A DNA stretch of 64,000 nucleotides from Apus apus. Its lineage: Eukaryota; Chordata; Aves; Apodiformes; Apodidae. Both the position numbers and the translations under genes were made by a program. Shown here piece by piece: positions 12,201 through 22,800 of the stretch; positions within the stretch are counted from its first letter, which is position 1; each line of letters starts with the position of its first letter. The DNA lies in NCBI RefSeq assembly GCF_020740795.1, contig NC_067282.1:130009132-130073131 (forward strand). Reading direction: 5' to 3'. The notes beneath the pieces are model-generated. The model saw nothing but the letters and a program-made list of their open reading frames with translations. It was not told the DNA's origin and made no database searches.

Positions 12201-15200
12201 ATAATAAAATTTGTTACAGAAATATTAATAGTGACATGCATTTGTCAAATCTGACCAACCTCCTAATTCAGTTCACTCAGACTTCAGAAAATAGAAAAAA
12301 CATAATTCCCTCCCTTTTTAATACAGTACTTAGATCATAACCTCACTCTTGTCTGGCATAAGTGTTCAAGTACAAAGTTATTTGACCTGGAACTGGGAAT
12401 AGCTTCCATTGCTTGCCTTGACATAGAAAAAGCCCTCAGATTTCTGTATTTCTTATTTCCACCACCCCCCTCTCTAACAAAAAATGTACTCAGCAGATCT
12501 CTACAGAATAGGATTATAAAATCATAGCATCATCAGAAGCCCTGCCAGACTGCATGATGAAGAGGTCCTCCTTTGTAAGGACATATAGGTATTATATAGC
12601 TACTAGCATTCACACCCCTGAGGAACTGAAGCACTTGGATAGAGCATTATGATAAAGCTGGCCTCACTGTGACATCTGCAGTTTTGGGACAATTTGGCAG
12701 ATTAAAACAGTGCTAACTGAAGCACTATTTAGCACAGTGGTCAATGTGCCAGTAGAGACCAGCTGAGATTGACCAGTTCCAATTCTTCCAGGAGCTCCCA
12801 GTTTATACACAGATTAAAAAAAAAACCCACACAAAAAAAACAGGTCTTACGTTCCAGTATTGGAAATCCAGCTCAGGAAATCATCCTAAGGAGGCTCTTG
12901 TGTTAGTGCTTAAAGGTATAGGGCTGCAGAATCTAACTTAGCATAGAACTGATGACCACCTACAGAACTGATATGAAATTATAAAAATTATTAGCAAAAA
13001 GTAAAAAAGCCCTAAGCACTGCATTCATTACAGTAGAAGAGGGAGGAATCTATTCACATTTGCAAACATTTTCTCAAAATCAGTAATCAAATTAAGTTAG
13101 TTGCAAGTCTAACGAAGATGAAGTTATCTGATCAGCTAAGTCACAGCGTATCATTCACAGTAGTAGGGTAAAACCCCACTAGAAAGTATGCTGGTTACTT
13201 CTCCATTGTATTACACTTTGTATGCTTAACACAGACTATTTAGTTTGATTTCACTGTCAGACAAAATTAGCCCAATAATGACCCAAAAATTTAAGATACC
13301 ATTTAGTGAGCAAACATTTTTTAAGTTCTAAGGAGATTTATCAATAGAAATTAATCCTAAAACTCCAATAATAGCAAGTGATTAATGTACTAAGAATGTA
13401 ATCTTTAGCACAGATGAGTAAAGAAGACTATCTTTGTTGAAATGTCTATTTTTAAAAAGCATAAGCTAGGAATAAATATCAAATTTTCATAAACTGTTAC
13501 GCAGGCATCCACAAGTCAAGATGGTTATGTGTTAAGGTTCAGGGTATCAATCACTACTTAGATTTGGCAGCAATCTAGATGCCACCTTACCACTCAACAG
13601 TTGAGAGTCCTCCTCTTCCCCCCAGGAAGAACTTACAGCCTCAGACATGGAAATGTGTCCACCAACAGGCCATACATGATCTCCCAGTTGATATTAACAG
13701 AACCCAGTTCCTTCTTTAAACCTCTGCTTGTTAGAGCTCGAAACAGGCAACAGGGATGGTCAACTAACACTACTGCATATATCCTCCAAGCCCACTGCAA
13801 ACATGAAATAAAACTGTCCAAGCTGTTCTTTAGGGTTTAAGCTCATCCATTTCACTCCCTCATTGCCAATGTGAGAAAGCAGACACATCATCTGAGTGGT
13901 GCTGAGCAGCCACTTATTTAAACATTTGATTATTTGAAATTGCCGGTCTCAAATCATAACCAAAGCTATTTAGGTTTTATATTTCTAAGCAAGCAGCAAT
14001 GAGCACACTTTACATTTGGACATGATCCTGGGTGGAAGACTCCTCTGGCACTTTGCAAACCTGCATACTCTGAAAAAGCCCTAAAGGATGAAAACATAGT
14101 AATCCACCTCCTTAACAACTGAGGTCATTATGAAAACAGATACTGTGCTTGGCTCTCCACACTAGCTCTCAGTCCCTGCTGTGGTGTTCCAAGCATTCCT
14201 TAGAGTCAATTCCAGGATTGCCTGGGAGATCACCCCCCTCTTTGTGATCCCAGTCACCCACAACAGCAAGGGTCACAGGCAAAGCCATGCTAGAGGACAT
14301 CTCATGAATGAAAGAGCCATCAAGCCCCCTACTTTGAGCTCAAGATTTCACATCTGACTTGCTCCCAGACTTCCTCCAAGGGACATCTGCATCAGCCTAA
14401 TTATGACTCACAGAAAAATTCCCCTTAGGATCACACACAATCAGGTTTTTGATGCTTCAAAGCTAGGTAATGGGAAAAGCAGCACAACTCCTCTTCTGCA
14501 GCCTTTTCCTGCGGGCCTTCCCCTGCCCTAACAACAAGTGCTCCCCCAAAGCAGGAAGATTGGGTGAACATCAGAGCAAGACATCAACAGATGCTCGATC
14601 CATGAATATAAACGCCCCACATGAACAGCTGACCTTCACAAACTCGGTTAACACCTGATGATACTCAGACCACAACTATTTAAAAGCTTTTCTTTCACTT
14701 CACACATTGCAAGTTTGTGGAAGCTCAGAAATAGTCAGACCTCAAGAGCAACATCCTTGCCCAAGGCCCTGAGACCAGCCTGATGGAAAGCCAACAATCT
14801 GAGCTGGAAACCCAGCTTTCAACAGCCACAGCCTCTTTTGCAGGTATAAAGGAATTTGCTTTTTCATTTAGAGGATGCAGCAACTTATTTACAAGCAAAA
14901 GAAAGCCAACAGCCATCAACAGTCTGTTCCAAGTTAAGAAACCAAACTGGAACGAACACAAGTGCAAGAGATTGAGATTTATTCTTCTAAAAGTCTTAGG
15001 AGCGGGCTGGTTTACTGTCATCAGAACTGGATTACAAAAGGTTTTCCCAAGCCTGCTTTTTAACCTTACCTATCTATATGCAACACATACAAGTAGCTGC
15101 CTTGAACTAGCAAGGTATTCAAAAAAGCTGTTGGGTGCATTTCACTAAATTGTCACTTCCATTCAAAAAAGTAATCAGCTACTTCATTCCACTCCTAAGA

Positions 15201-18200
15201 TTAACAATGATGCATTATGCTTTTTTTTTTTTTTTTAATCCCATTTTAAGTTAAAAAATACCATTTAAAATACAGTATCTGTTCCCAAAATGCACTTTTT
15301 CTTCAAACTCAATCTGCTCATTTATCTTTTAACTCGGTTAAGTGTATTTTTGAAGATAAATAAATAAATGTACTTTCTTTTTTCTTGTTGGTTTTTGCTT
15401 GCTTGTTCTTAATTACACTGGAATAACAGAAAGTGACCTCACGGTAAGATTGGTTTTTGTATTTCTCATTTCTATCTGTACACTGAAAAGTTAATTACTC
15501 ATGTAGGTATTGCCATAGTTTATGCTATAAAAACTTCTGTAATTAATATTAAAAAATTGCAGTTAGCTATATAGCACTGTATTTAACAGTTACAAATAAG
15601 AGCTATTTATCAGCTTACACAAATGAGAAAAATACTTATTTTCTTAATACAACCCCCTGCTTCCTATTGTATATAATAAATACATGTCATATGTAGTCTT
15701 GTAAACTAACCATTTCACCTATAAAGGCTGAAATCACAGTGACAGGATTTCTTATTTTTCCTGTGTCTATATACTTCATAGATACATAAGTGTTAACATA
15801 GATCAATTGCTCAGGAACAGCTACATCACTAACTCTTTCCCCCAAATAACCAATAGCTCAAGCCACAGCAAGAAGTGAGACCAGTATCTGAAGAAGTCCT
15901 AGTTTCAGAGCAGCTCTACAGGAGAAATAAGAGAAGGTCATATTTTGGTTTCCGTTGGGGTTGGTTTTGTGCTAAGAATTTAAGAACATTATTTAATATT
16001 GGTGCATGAAACTTTTCTAGATCTGATATTCAGATATTCTGCCTCTCCCTTTATTTCTTACTATTTCCTTCTGATTTTGAGGAATACATTACAATGAACC
16101 ATTATTCTAATGCCTTCTTTAACCACGTACAGCTGAATTACAATGCACTAAGAGAAAATATGACAGTATGTAAACCCAATTCTAAATTTTTAATGTCACA
16201 TAGATGAAGGAAACTTTGAACTTGGGTGGATGCAGCTGCAGAATGGCTACTTCACTACTAATGTAATTTAATTATCTCAGTGTTTACAGGGAAATTCCTT
16301 TTGGTCACACTCATTCAATTCCCAGATAAGGCTCTGTGATCACACAGGCCACCCCTCTCAAAAAGGAGGCAAATGTGATTCAGTGGAACTTTCAGATTAC
16401 AGGGACATGCTGGCTTAAGCTGTAAAATCACACTGGCTAAAAAAAAAAAAAAAGTATAAATAGTGCTTGCCTCATCCTGAAACAGCAAGGGGAAGAGCCC
16501 TCTCAATGGAAATGGGACCTCTTGAACGGAGCCACCAAACTCGCAGGGCGACCTGCAGACTGGTGAACTTGTTCCGAAAGGAGCTGCAGGTCTTCAGAAT
16601 AACTATGGCAAAGCCTTTCAAAGCACCACACAGAATCCTAGGGGTTGGAAGGGACCTCTGAAGATCATCCAGTCCAACCCCCCTGCCAGAGCAGGGTCAC
16701 CCAGAGCACATCACACAGGAACGTGTCCAGGTGGGTTTTGAATGTCTCCAGAGAAGGAGACTGCACAGCCTCTCTGGGCAGCCTGTTCCAGGGCTCTGTC
16801 ACTCTCACAGGTAAGAAGGTTTTCCTGATGTTTACATAGAACCTCCTATGCTCCAGTGTGCACCCATTGCCCCTTGTCCTATCACTGGACATCACTGAAA
16901 AAAGCCTGGCTCCATCCTCCTGACACTCACCCTTCACATATTTGTAAACATTGATGAGGTCACCCCTCAGTCTCCTCTTCTCCAAACTAAAGAGACCCAG
17001 CTCCCTCAGCCTTTCCTCATCAGGGAGATGTTCCACTCCCTTAATCATCTCTGTGGCTCTGCACTGGACTCTTTCAAGCAGTTCCCTGTTCTTCTTGAAC
17101 TGAGAGGCCCAGAACTGGACACAATATTCCAGATGTGGCCTCACCAAGGCAGAATAGAGGGGGAGGAGAACCTCCCTTGACCTACTAACCACACCCTTTC
17201 TAATGCACCCCAGGATGCCATTGGCCTTCTTAGCCACAAGGGCACATTGCTGGCTCATGGTCATCCTCCTGTCCACCAGGACCCCCAGGTCCCTTTCTCC
17301 TACCCTGCTCTCCAGCAGGTCAGCCCCCAACCTGTACTGGTACCTGGGGTTGTTCTTCCCCAGCTGCAAGACTCTACACTTGCCCTTGTTGAATTTCATC
17401 AGGTTTCTCCCTGCCCAACTCTCCAGCCTGCCCAGGTCTCCCTGAATGGCAGCACAGCCTTCTGGTGTGTCAGGCACTCCTCCCAGTTCAGTGTCATCAG
17501 CAAACTTGCTGAGGGTACATTCTGTACCCTCATCCAGGTCGTTGATGAAGATGTTGAACAACACCGGTCCCAGTACCGACCCCTGAGGGACTCCACTAGT
17601 CACAGGCCTCCAACTAGATTCTGTCCCACTGACTACAACTCTTTGACTTCTTCCTTTCAGCCAGTTCATGACCCACCTCACGACCTGACCATCAAGAGCA
17701 CACTTCCTCAGCTTATCTACGAGGATGCTGTGGGAGCAGGCACTTACTAATTAATATCAGCTATTTTCAGTAGAAGATATGAGCATCTAATATTGCATAA
17801 ACCTGCTGGGTAACCAAGACCTTCCTTAGGTACAGCCAGACCCAGCAGCTCTCAGCAGAACCCTTTCAATGCTGCTGTCCTTGCAAATATCTCAAAGGTA
17901 AATATTAAACATCATACTAGTAACTTGAAACTGAAGATAGGGAGAATAAATATTCCACTCTTCCCTCCTCCACCCCCTTTCCTTGACATAACTTTTTCTA
18001 CAGAAAAAAAAGAGCAAAGACCTGTCTTGCTGACTGGATGAAAAGATTTAGCTTAATTTGTAAACATGTCCAAAAATGTTTTATAAAAAAAAGCAGATTA
18101 TCAGGACTTCACAAAACACAACAATAGATTAAAAAAATATTTTTAAATTTAAGAAAATGGAAGCAATATGTTACAAACAAGTCAGTTCTGATACAGGAAA

Positions 18201-19582
18201 AATGAAGTGTTCTTAACATTAATAGACATAAAAATCAGCTAATAGTCATTGAGCTATATATGCCTCCAGAATTAAATATTCTGGATCATCTAGACTACTG
18301 CCCTGATTACATAACTTTTGTGCAGTTCTCACAGTCGTGAGCAACATGTTGACTTCAGTGACGCAGATTCTCCCCACCCTCCTTTGCAGCTTTCAGACAA
18401 AAGCCTCAATAAAACCAAATAGTACACGTTACTTTGACAAATTACAATGAACATATTTACAGTTCATTCTGTGGATTCTTTCTACTGAGAAATTATAGTT
18501 TGCTTCTCAGTTTCTGAGATGCATTCCTTAAGAAATCACATCACGTTTTGTTGGGGTTTTTTTCATTTTGAATTAAGGTGGATCAGCATAGACTGGACCA
18601 TTTTGTTCCAGTAAAATTCAAGTGGAAAGAAAAATGAGTGGCTTGAGAACAGGTAAGATACCACAAGCATGATTACCACACGACCAATTTTAATACTCAA
18701 GCCAAGCTCAGAACTTATAAGTTGGAAGATGGCTGCATCACAGCTTACCTCAAGAGTGTTTTCACCTAGCTGAGTCCTGCCTCTAGGACAAACTCCAAGA
18801 CACTACCAGAACCACCACTCCAGTGAGTTCAAATACCCAAACTCAACTGGGAGCTTCAATTGTGAAACACTGCACTGAGCAGATACAGGAGTTTTCTTCT
18901 CAGCCCTCCCGCTGGTCCTGCAGAGCACAGGAGGTGCTCCTCATGCATCTACTGACTTTTTGTTCTGCTGAAATAGAAGACCTGTACCTCCACGGATGCT
19001 GCTGGGCTGTTCTTGTGAGAAGATGAAGGAAGAACCAAAGCATAAGCACCCATCACAATGTTGCAACTCCAACTCATACCCTAGAGCCTTACAGTGTGCC
19101 CACAGTCGCTATTTAAGAGACTCGGGGTTCTGTCAGAACATGATCCACACCGCCAGACCAGACCACTGGTCAGTATCCAGCCTTCGGCCCCATACCTGGA
19201 GCTTTAAGGAAAAGCCAACAGCAGCACCCCGGCACTGTGCTCCGCTGCACGCAGCCAGGGAGGAGAGCAAAGGCGACAAACCCCTTCGTCCTGCCGGCAG
19301 CCCCCAAAGCCCGTCAGTGGCAGGTTTCAGAGAAGACGACTCCAAAAGCCTTCAGCAGCAGCACTCGACTCACTCGCAGCTCCCATCGCTTCGCCGTCAC
19401 GAGAGGTTCCTGGGGACTATTTCGCACCTGGAGCTGGAACCCGCAGCCCCGTGGCGCGGGAAGGGCACCCAGACTCCCCCCCGACACCCGCCGCCAGGCC
19501 CGCCCGCCTCACCGCCTGCCCTGCGCCCCGCCCCGCTCTCTCCCCCGCCAGGGCCGCGCAGCCTCACCTTGCTGTCATCCAT
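3212..19582 (-). CDS. CREBL2: CREBL2, complete coding sequence in four exons (atypical bZIP factor)
   Basis: The CDS joins 19582-19568, 8755-8558, 7421-7274 and 3216-3212 (15+198+148+5 nt, or 121 codons plus TGA). The product is a small nuclear basic-leucine-zipper protein. From family knowledge, it partners CREB-type factors, and its fly orthologue REPTOR-BP acts with REPTOR in transcription downstream of TORC1. The N-terminus is MDDSK, then a Lys/Gly/Arg-rich stretch (about residues 8-20), a basic region (about 28-46) with the ARECRARKK core, and a short irregular zipper. L51 and L65 are in heptad register, but position 58 is Arg and 72 is Tyr. The tail (about 72-121) is polar. Ser33 occupies the position of the usual invariant bZIP Asn. 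Exon 2 matches the human protein as I remember it. The human protein is 120 residues as I recall, so this one is one longer near the C-terminus. Certainty is very high for exons 1-3 and moderate for exon 4. Confidence 0.95.
3217..7273 (-). other. CREBL2: CREBL2 intron 3
   Basis: This is a 4,057-base intron of AT-rich unique sequence. It has a GTGAGT donor at its 5' end and a strong T-rich tract before the acceptor at its 3' end. I see no repeat copies with clear identity and no coding exon within it; the open frames on both strands are short and uninformative. Confidence 0.6.
7274..7421 (-). CDS. CREBL2: CREBL2 exon 3: C-terminal tail
   Basis: This exon has 148 bases and encodes residues 72-120, beginning [20 protein letters not shown] and ending ANSSNP. 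One base (T) is left over for a split codon. The acceptor is CATATTTCAG and the donor is a full-consensus GTGAGT from 7273 downward. The first half ([24 protein letters not shown]) matches the vertebrate protein. The second half ([23 protein letters not shown]) is more divergent, as is usual for this polar, probably disordered tail. If the donor were skipped, translation would add CEYPACD and stop. The perfect donor and the expected terminal Trp favour splicing. Confidence 0.95.
7422..8557 (-). other. CREBL2: CREBL2 intron 2
   Basis: This is a 1,136-base intron between the exons encoding REELEM and YKQWCM. It has a GTAAGA donor and a CATATTTCAG acceptor. Nothing else is recognisable within it. 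Confidence 0.9.
8558..8755 (-). CDS. CREBL2: CREBL2 exon 2: bZIP basic region and zipper start
   Basis: This exon has 198 bases, exactly 66 codons, giving residues 6-71 (VVGGKVKK through REELEM). The acceptor is TTTCCAG ending at 8756. The donor after the ATG codon is GTAAGA, read downward from 8557. It carries the Lys/Arg-rich N-terminal stretch, the DNA-contacting basic region with ARECRARKK, and the first zipper leucines. The translation matches my recollection of mammalian CREBL2 over its whole length, which implies very strong purifying selection and makes this the firmest identification in the window. Continuing past the donor gives the unrelated tail VRNYHFTYP, which confirms the exon end. 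Confidence 0.98.
8998..9372 (-). mobile_element. CR1 LINE fragment (RT C-terminal region, internally deleted)
   Basis: On the minus strand the frame reads [20 protein letters not shown], then a [10 protein letters not shown] block and an [15 protein letters not shown] block, the standard CR1 ORF2 region after the reverse-transcriptase core. The upstream frame ([12 protein letters not shown]) is readable to about 9372. Near 9060 the sequence jumps directly to CR1 3'-tail wording (GGTGGCCCTGCTTGAG), so several hundred bases between are missing. It is a non-functional relic inside CREBL2 intron 1. Confidence 0.88.
9373..9560 (-). mobile_element. Possible second CR1 3' fragment
   Basis: Immediately next to the previous copy, the minus strand contains a weak version of the CR1 'EHWDRL' block (CACTGGGATAGG) and its flanking pattern. 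The sequence is strongly diverged. It could be an older CR1 into which the neighbouring copy inserted, or chance similarity. Confidence 0.35.
11886..11912. repeat. A27 homopolymer
   Basis: This is a pure run of 27 A on the plus strand (T on the CREBL2 sense strand). No retrosequence is recognisable on its 5' side, so I call it a simple repeat rather than a processed-gene tail. Confidence 0.9.
16628..17742 (-). mobile_element. CR1 LINE, 5'-truncated, RT C-terminal frame intact
   Basis: About 1.1 kb of CR1 ORF2 3' end lies on the minus strand. One frame is open for 338 codons (17681-16665) and extends in frame further upstream through [19 protein letters not shown]. Visible parts are the [20 protein letters not shown] motif, the catalytic FADD box (FADDTEL), the [10 protein letters not shown] and [13 protein letters not shown] blocks, and the usual C-terminus near QGGWTG. 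The 3'UTR follows, ending in GATTCTGTG near 16630. The endonuclease and most of the RT are missing, as is normal for 5'-truncated CR1. The absence of stops or frameshifts over about 1 kb marks it as the youngest CR1 here. It lies in CREBL2 intron 1, in the sense direction. Confidence 0.97.
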
Positions 19583-19760
19583 GTGTGCCGCCGGCCCCCA
19601 CCGCCGCCGCAGCCCCTCGGGGGGAGCGCACCGCAGCCGCCCGCCCGCGCCCCGGCAGCCACCGGCCCTCAGGGCCTCCCAGCGCAGCCCGGCGCCGCCG
19701 CCATCGCCCGCCGCCCTCTCTGTTTACAGCGGCCAGCCCCGCCCCGCGGCGGAGCGGTGC
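19568..19760 (-). CDS. CREBL2: CREBL2 exon 1: 5'UTR plus first five codons
   Basis: The start ATG is at 19582-19580 and encodes MDDSK. A GTGAGG donor follows directly at 19567-19562, so only 15 coding bases lie in this exon. The splice phase is 0 and joins the GTG of exon 2. Position +4 is G and position -3 is C, so the initiation context is moderate; the short N-terminus matches the known CREBL2 start. The transcription start cannot be read from the sequence. I place the 5' edge near 19760 because the promoter motifs begin just beyond it, and that boundary is a guess. The whole exon sits in a CpG island. Confidence 0.85.
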
Positions 19761-19777
19761 GCGCTGGGAAGGGTAGT
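19761..19777 (-). promoter_or_regulatory. ZNF143/THAP11-type motif, minus orientation
   Basis: The minus strand reads ACTACCCTTCCCAGCGC, which fits the ACTAC(A)nnTCCCAG consensus (SBS motif) with a C in place of the A after ACTAC. It lies about 180 bases upstream of the CREBL2 ATG, where such sites are usually found relative to the start site. Confidence 0.65.
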
Positions 19778-19827
19778 CTGGCTGGGGCGCGGTGCCCTTG
19801 GCTGCCGCAGGGCGGGCGGCGGCGGGA

Positions 19828-19846
19828 ACTACAACTCCCAGCAGGC
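19828..19846 (+). promoter_or_regulatory. ZNF143/THAP11-type motif, plus orientation
   Basis: The plus strand reads ACTACAACTCCCAGCAGGC, a near-perfect SBS element of the kind bound by ZNF143 and THAP11 (Ronin) at CpG-island promoters. It is inverted relative to the copy at 19761-19777, with 50 bases between them. Confidence 0.8.
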
Positions 19847-19880
19847 GCGGCGCGGGCGGGAGGCGGGGAGCTGCGCGGCG

Positions 19881-19885
19881 ATTGG
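19881..19885 (-). promoter_or_regulatory. CCAAT box (NF-Y type)
   Basis: ATTGG on the plus strand gives GACCAATCGC on the CREBL2 sense strand, about 300 bases upstream of the ATG and just beyond the ZNF143-type pair. This spacing and orientation suit an NF-Y site of a TATA-less promoter. Confidence 0.55.
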
Positions 19886-22800
19886 TCCGCTGGCGGGACG
19901 ACTGCCTCTCCCGGGAGCCGCTCCCGGCCCGGCCCGGCCGTCTCCTCAGGCCCCGGGGCCTCGCACCGGCTCCCTCGGGCTCTCCGCCCTCGCTGCGACC
20001 TGCCTCGTTCCTGTCACGGCCTCCACTGGCCGCCCCTCCTTGCCCGCCGTGTCTGAGCCGCCCGCTGTGCAGCCGGCGGTGGTTAACGGGGTTGCCGAGG
20101 TTCCGGCTGAGCAGCCGCGGAGCAGCGCGAGTACGAATCGCGGTAATGACCCTGAAGCTTTTCCTGCCGTTCCTCGCCTTGCTTGGCCCTCCGCGTTCCT
20201 GCAGCCGGCGCAGAGCCACCCTGCTGCCACGCCGCCCCGAGGCCGGAGGCTGCGACCCCCGCAATCCTTCGGGAATAGCGGGTTCCCCCTCGTCTTCCCG
20301 CTGGCGCCAGGGCTGGCTCCTGCGGGAGGCTCCCGGTGCGGAGCCGAGCCCTGCCTTGTCCTGCCCGCCCAGGCCCCTGCTGGCTCACAAGACCCAGGTA
20401 CCCCAGCCAGCAACCCTGAGAACGTGGTCCCTCCTTCAAGTTCGCAGTGAAACCCGCAGCCAGGCGTGTTTCATGTTGCTGCATGTTTCCCCCTAGTCGT
20501 GCAACTCTTCACCGGTGTTTCCCATGACTTAATCTCCCTTACATGCAACTGTTAGGACTACGGGCTTTGTCACGGGATTTTCCCCCTGAATCACAGACCT
20601 TCCTCCTGGAGGGACATGCTTTCTGGATGCCAGAGACAAAGCGCTTTTGTAAGGCTATTTTTTTTTTTCCCCTGTAAGTGTATATGCGTTTCAGTTCTCA
20701 AAGAGAAGGCAGTTTGCACGCTGGTCCCTCTTTACCCGTCCAAAATGAACATATATCGATTTGTTAACTTTGCCCTGAAATAATTAATAATAATACTGAA
20801 AAATTAAGAAGCAGGGATAGTCAGCGTGTTCACCAAGAAGCGCCAGCTCATAAAGTGGAAGGAACACCTTGCTGTGAGCTTGCCTAGGTTGTCTGCTGCG
20901 ATCCCCTCCCCCAGCTTTGCCCTCAAATTCTTCAAGAAGGTGGTGAGGCGCCTCATACCACCTTTGGCACTATCCTGGGGCCATAAAGCTGGCTTTAAAA
21001 GCCAGTTGGGGGTTTCCCTGGTGAAGGGAAATATTGAGTGGCAAAGAGCCAACATAGCTCACTTAGGCAACCCTCTGTTGCAACATGAGTGGAGGAAGGA
21101 GATTAGACAGAGCTCTAATGCTGATTCAGAAAGGCCAGAATCCTTTCAACCAGCAAATTAAAGTTGCAGCTGCATCTTTTCCTTCTACCAGATTAGCCCA
21201 CACCACCAATTCTGCTTTATGTCACTTAAGAAGCAGAGCTCTCAGCTTCTGACCAAGAGAAGCACAAGTTCCCTGTGTAAACACTTAAGAGCTTCTGTAT
21301 TTTAGTGCAGAACAACTCAAAATACACATTTCAGTCTGCTTTTCCACTATGGCAATGCTGTCCTCGTAGATAAATATGAACATGAAAATGGAATGGGAGT
21401 CTTTCAAAAGAACAGTTGTGAATGAAACTGAATTTTATATATATGTACATATACAGCACAAAAACTTACGATGTTTTAAACTGCTTTTACCAGCTAGAAG
21501 AAAAGTACTTTACAAAGTAAATTGTGAATTCTTGGAGTTTACTGCCATGGGACACTAAGGCAAAGAGGTCAGCAGGCTCAGAAAAGAATTAGACAGATTT
21601 CATGTTTCATAAAATGGTACTAAAGAAAGGTGTTCTCCACCATCCCTAATCTAACAGTTTGGGATACTGGGAATGTATGAGAGGAGCAGAACACAGAAAA
21701 AAGGCCAAGTTCACATATTCTCCCTAAAAAGTGTCTCTTCCTGCCTCTCCCAGAGACAGAATACTGGACTAAATGGACCACGGTCTGACTCAGAGGGGCT
21801 TTTCTTTCTTTTTGTGCTGTCTAACAGGTCACCATTTTGCCTCTCAAAGCCTCACAAGCAAATTAAGATTTTTCATTAAAACTTCCTTGGTTAAAGGCAG
21901 ACGGTCTGTGTACTACACCAACTCATCCTCACTGACTGTAGGTCACTGTTTTTCCTAAAAGTGCTCATTCCTAAGCAATTCTCTGAGACCTTCTGGTTTT
22001 ATTGCTACCAAGTAAACACTATCTTATATTAAACCCAGTGTCTCAAATTGTCTTACACAACAACTATTGGCAGTTCCCTGCTCAAAATAATTATATTTCT
22101 TAAAAGAAGGGTTGTGCTTCTGAGATCCAGGGAGACTTTGAAGTATGTAACTAAACTGGGTTTGGTGATCAGGCAATAGCTTAAAAAACCATTGCTTATG
22201 TCAGTGTGACTGAAAAAGAGAGACTACCCACGAGGTGATTTTGCACTATGTGCTCATATATGCAGTGATGTCAGTGCATCCCAAAGAGGTGCTTGTTCTC
22301 TCTTTCTACAACTGTAAAAGTTTTAACTTGGGCAAATGGAAGTCTGTTCCTCTGAAAGCTTGCATGAAACAAGGCTAAATCTTGCAGCCTGCATTTTTCT
22401 GGAAGTGGTTCACTGTCCGTTTGTGGAGTCTTTGCAGATTCAGAGTCCTTGAGATCCATTCATTTGTGGATGGGAAGACAAGGATGCAGTGAAGATATTT
22501 TCTTTTTTTGTTTTCCAAATGTACCAAGATGCCATTGGCTTTAATAGAGATGCTAACTCATTTGCCACGTGGGGAAAGATTGTGCAAGAACAACCCATCT
22601 TTCAATCCCTTGGGTTTTTTTGTAGAACCAATAAAGAATTTGCATTGTCCTATACTCTTTAATCTGATACTCAGGAAACATTGCTGGAAGTAAAAGCAGA
22701 AACTCTCTGTCTTTCAGTTTTTAGACTCTGTTGATACTGAGACAGAGATCACCCTCAACTTCTCATTCATATCCATCAGTTAAATTATTTGTCACTGGGG

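Larger units (their letters stand above)
8756..19567 (-). other. CREBL2: CREBL2 intron 1
   Basis: This 10,812-base intron splits codons 5 and 6 (phase 0), with a GTGAGG donor and a TTTCCAG acceptor. It contains CR1 copies at 8998-9372, probably 9373-9560, and 16628-17742, and an A27 tract at 11886-11912. The rest is unique AT-rich DNA in which I see no other gene. Confidence 0.9.
19400..20420. promoter_or_regulatory. CREBL2: CREBL2 promoter CpG island
   Basis: This is a sharp G+C-rich, CpG-dense block between AT-rich flanks, centred on CREBL2 exon 1. It has GC boxes (GGGCGGGAGGCGGGG around 19854-19868) and no TATA box at a plausible distance, the usual picture for a housekeeping-type promoter. 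Long open frames on both strands run through it, including 484 codons at 18996-20450 on the plus strand. They reflect the scarcity of stop codons in G+C-rich DNA and show no recognisable domain. The half beyond 19900 could also start an antisense non-coding transcript, but nothing in the sequence proves it. Confidence 0.85.

Noticed and set aside
18996-20450. 484-codon plus-strand open frame
   Set aside because: It spans the CREBL2 CpG island, where stop codons are rare. The translation is Pro/Ala/Arg/Ser-rich with no domain, and overlapping frames of similar length exist on both strands.
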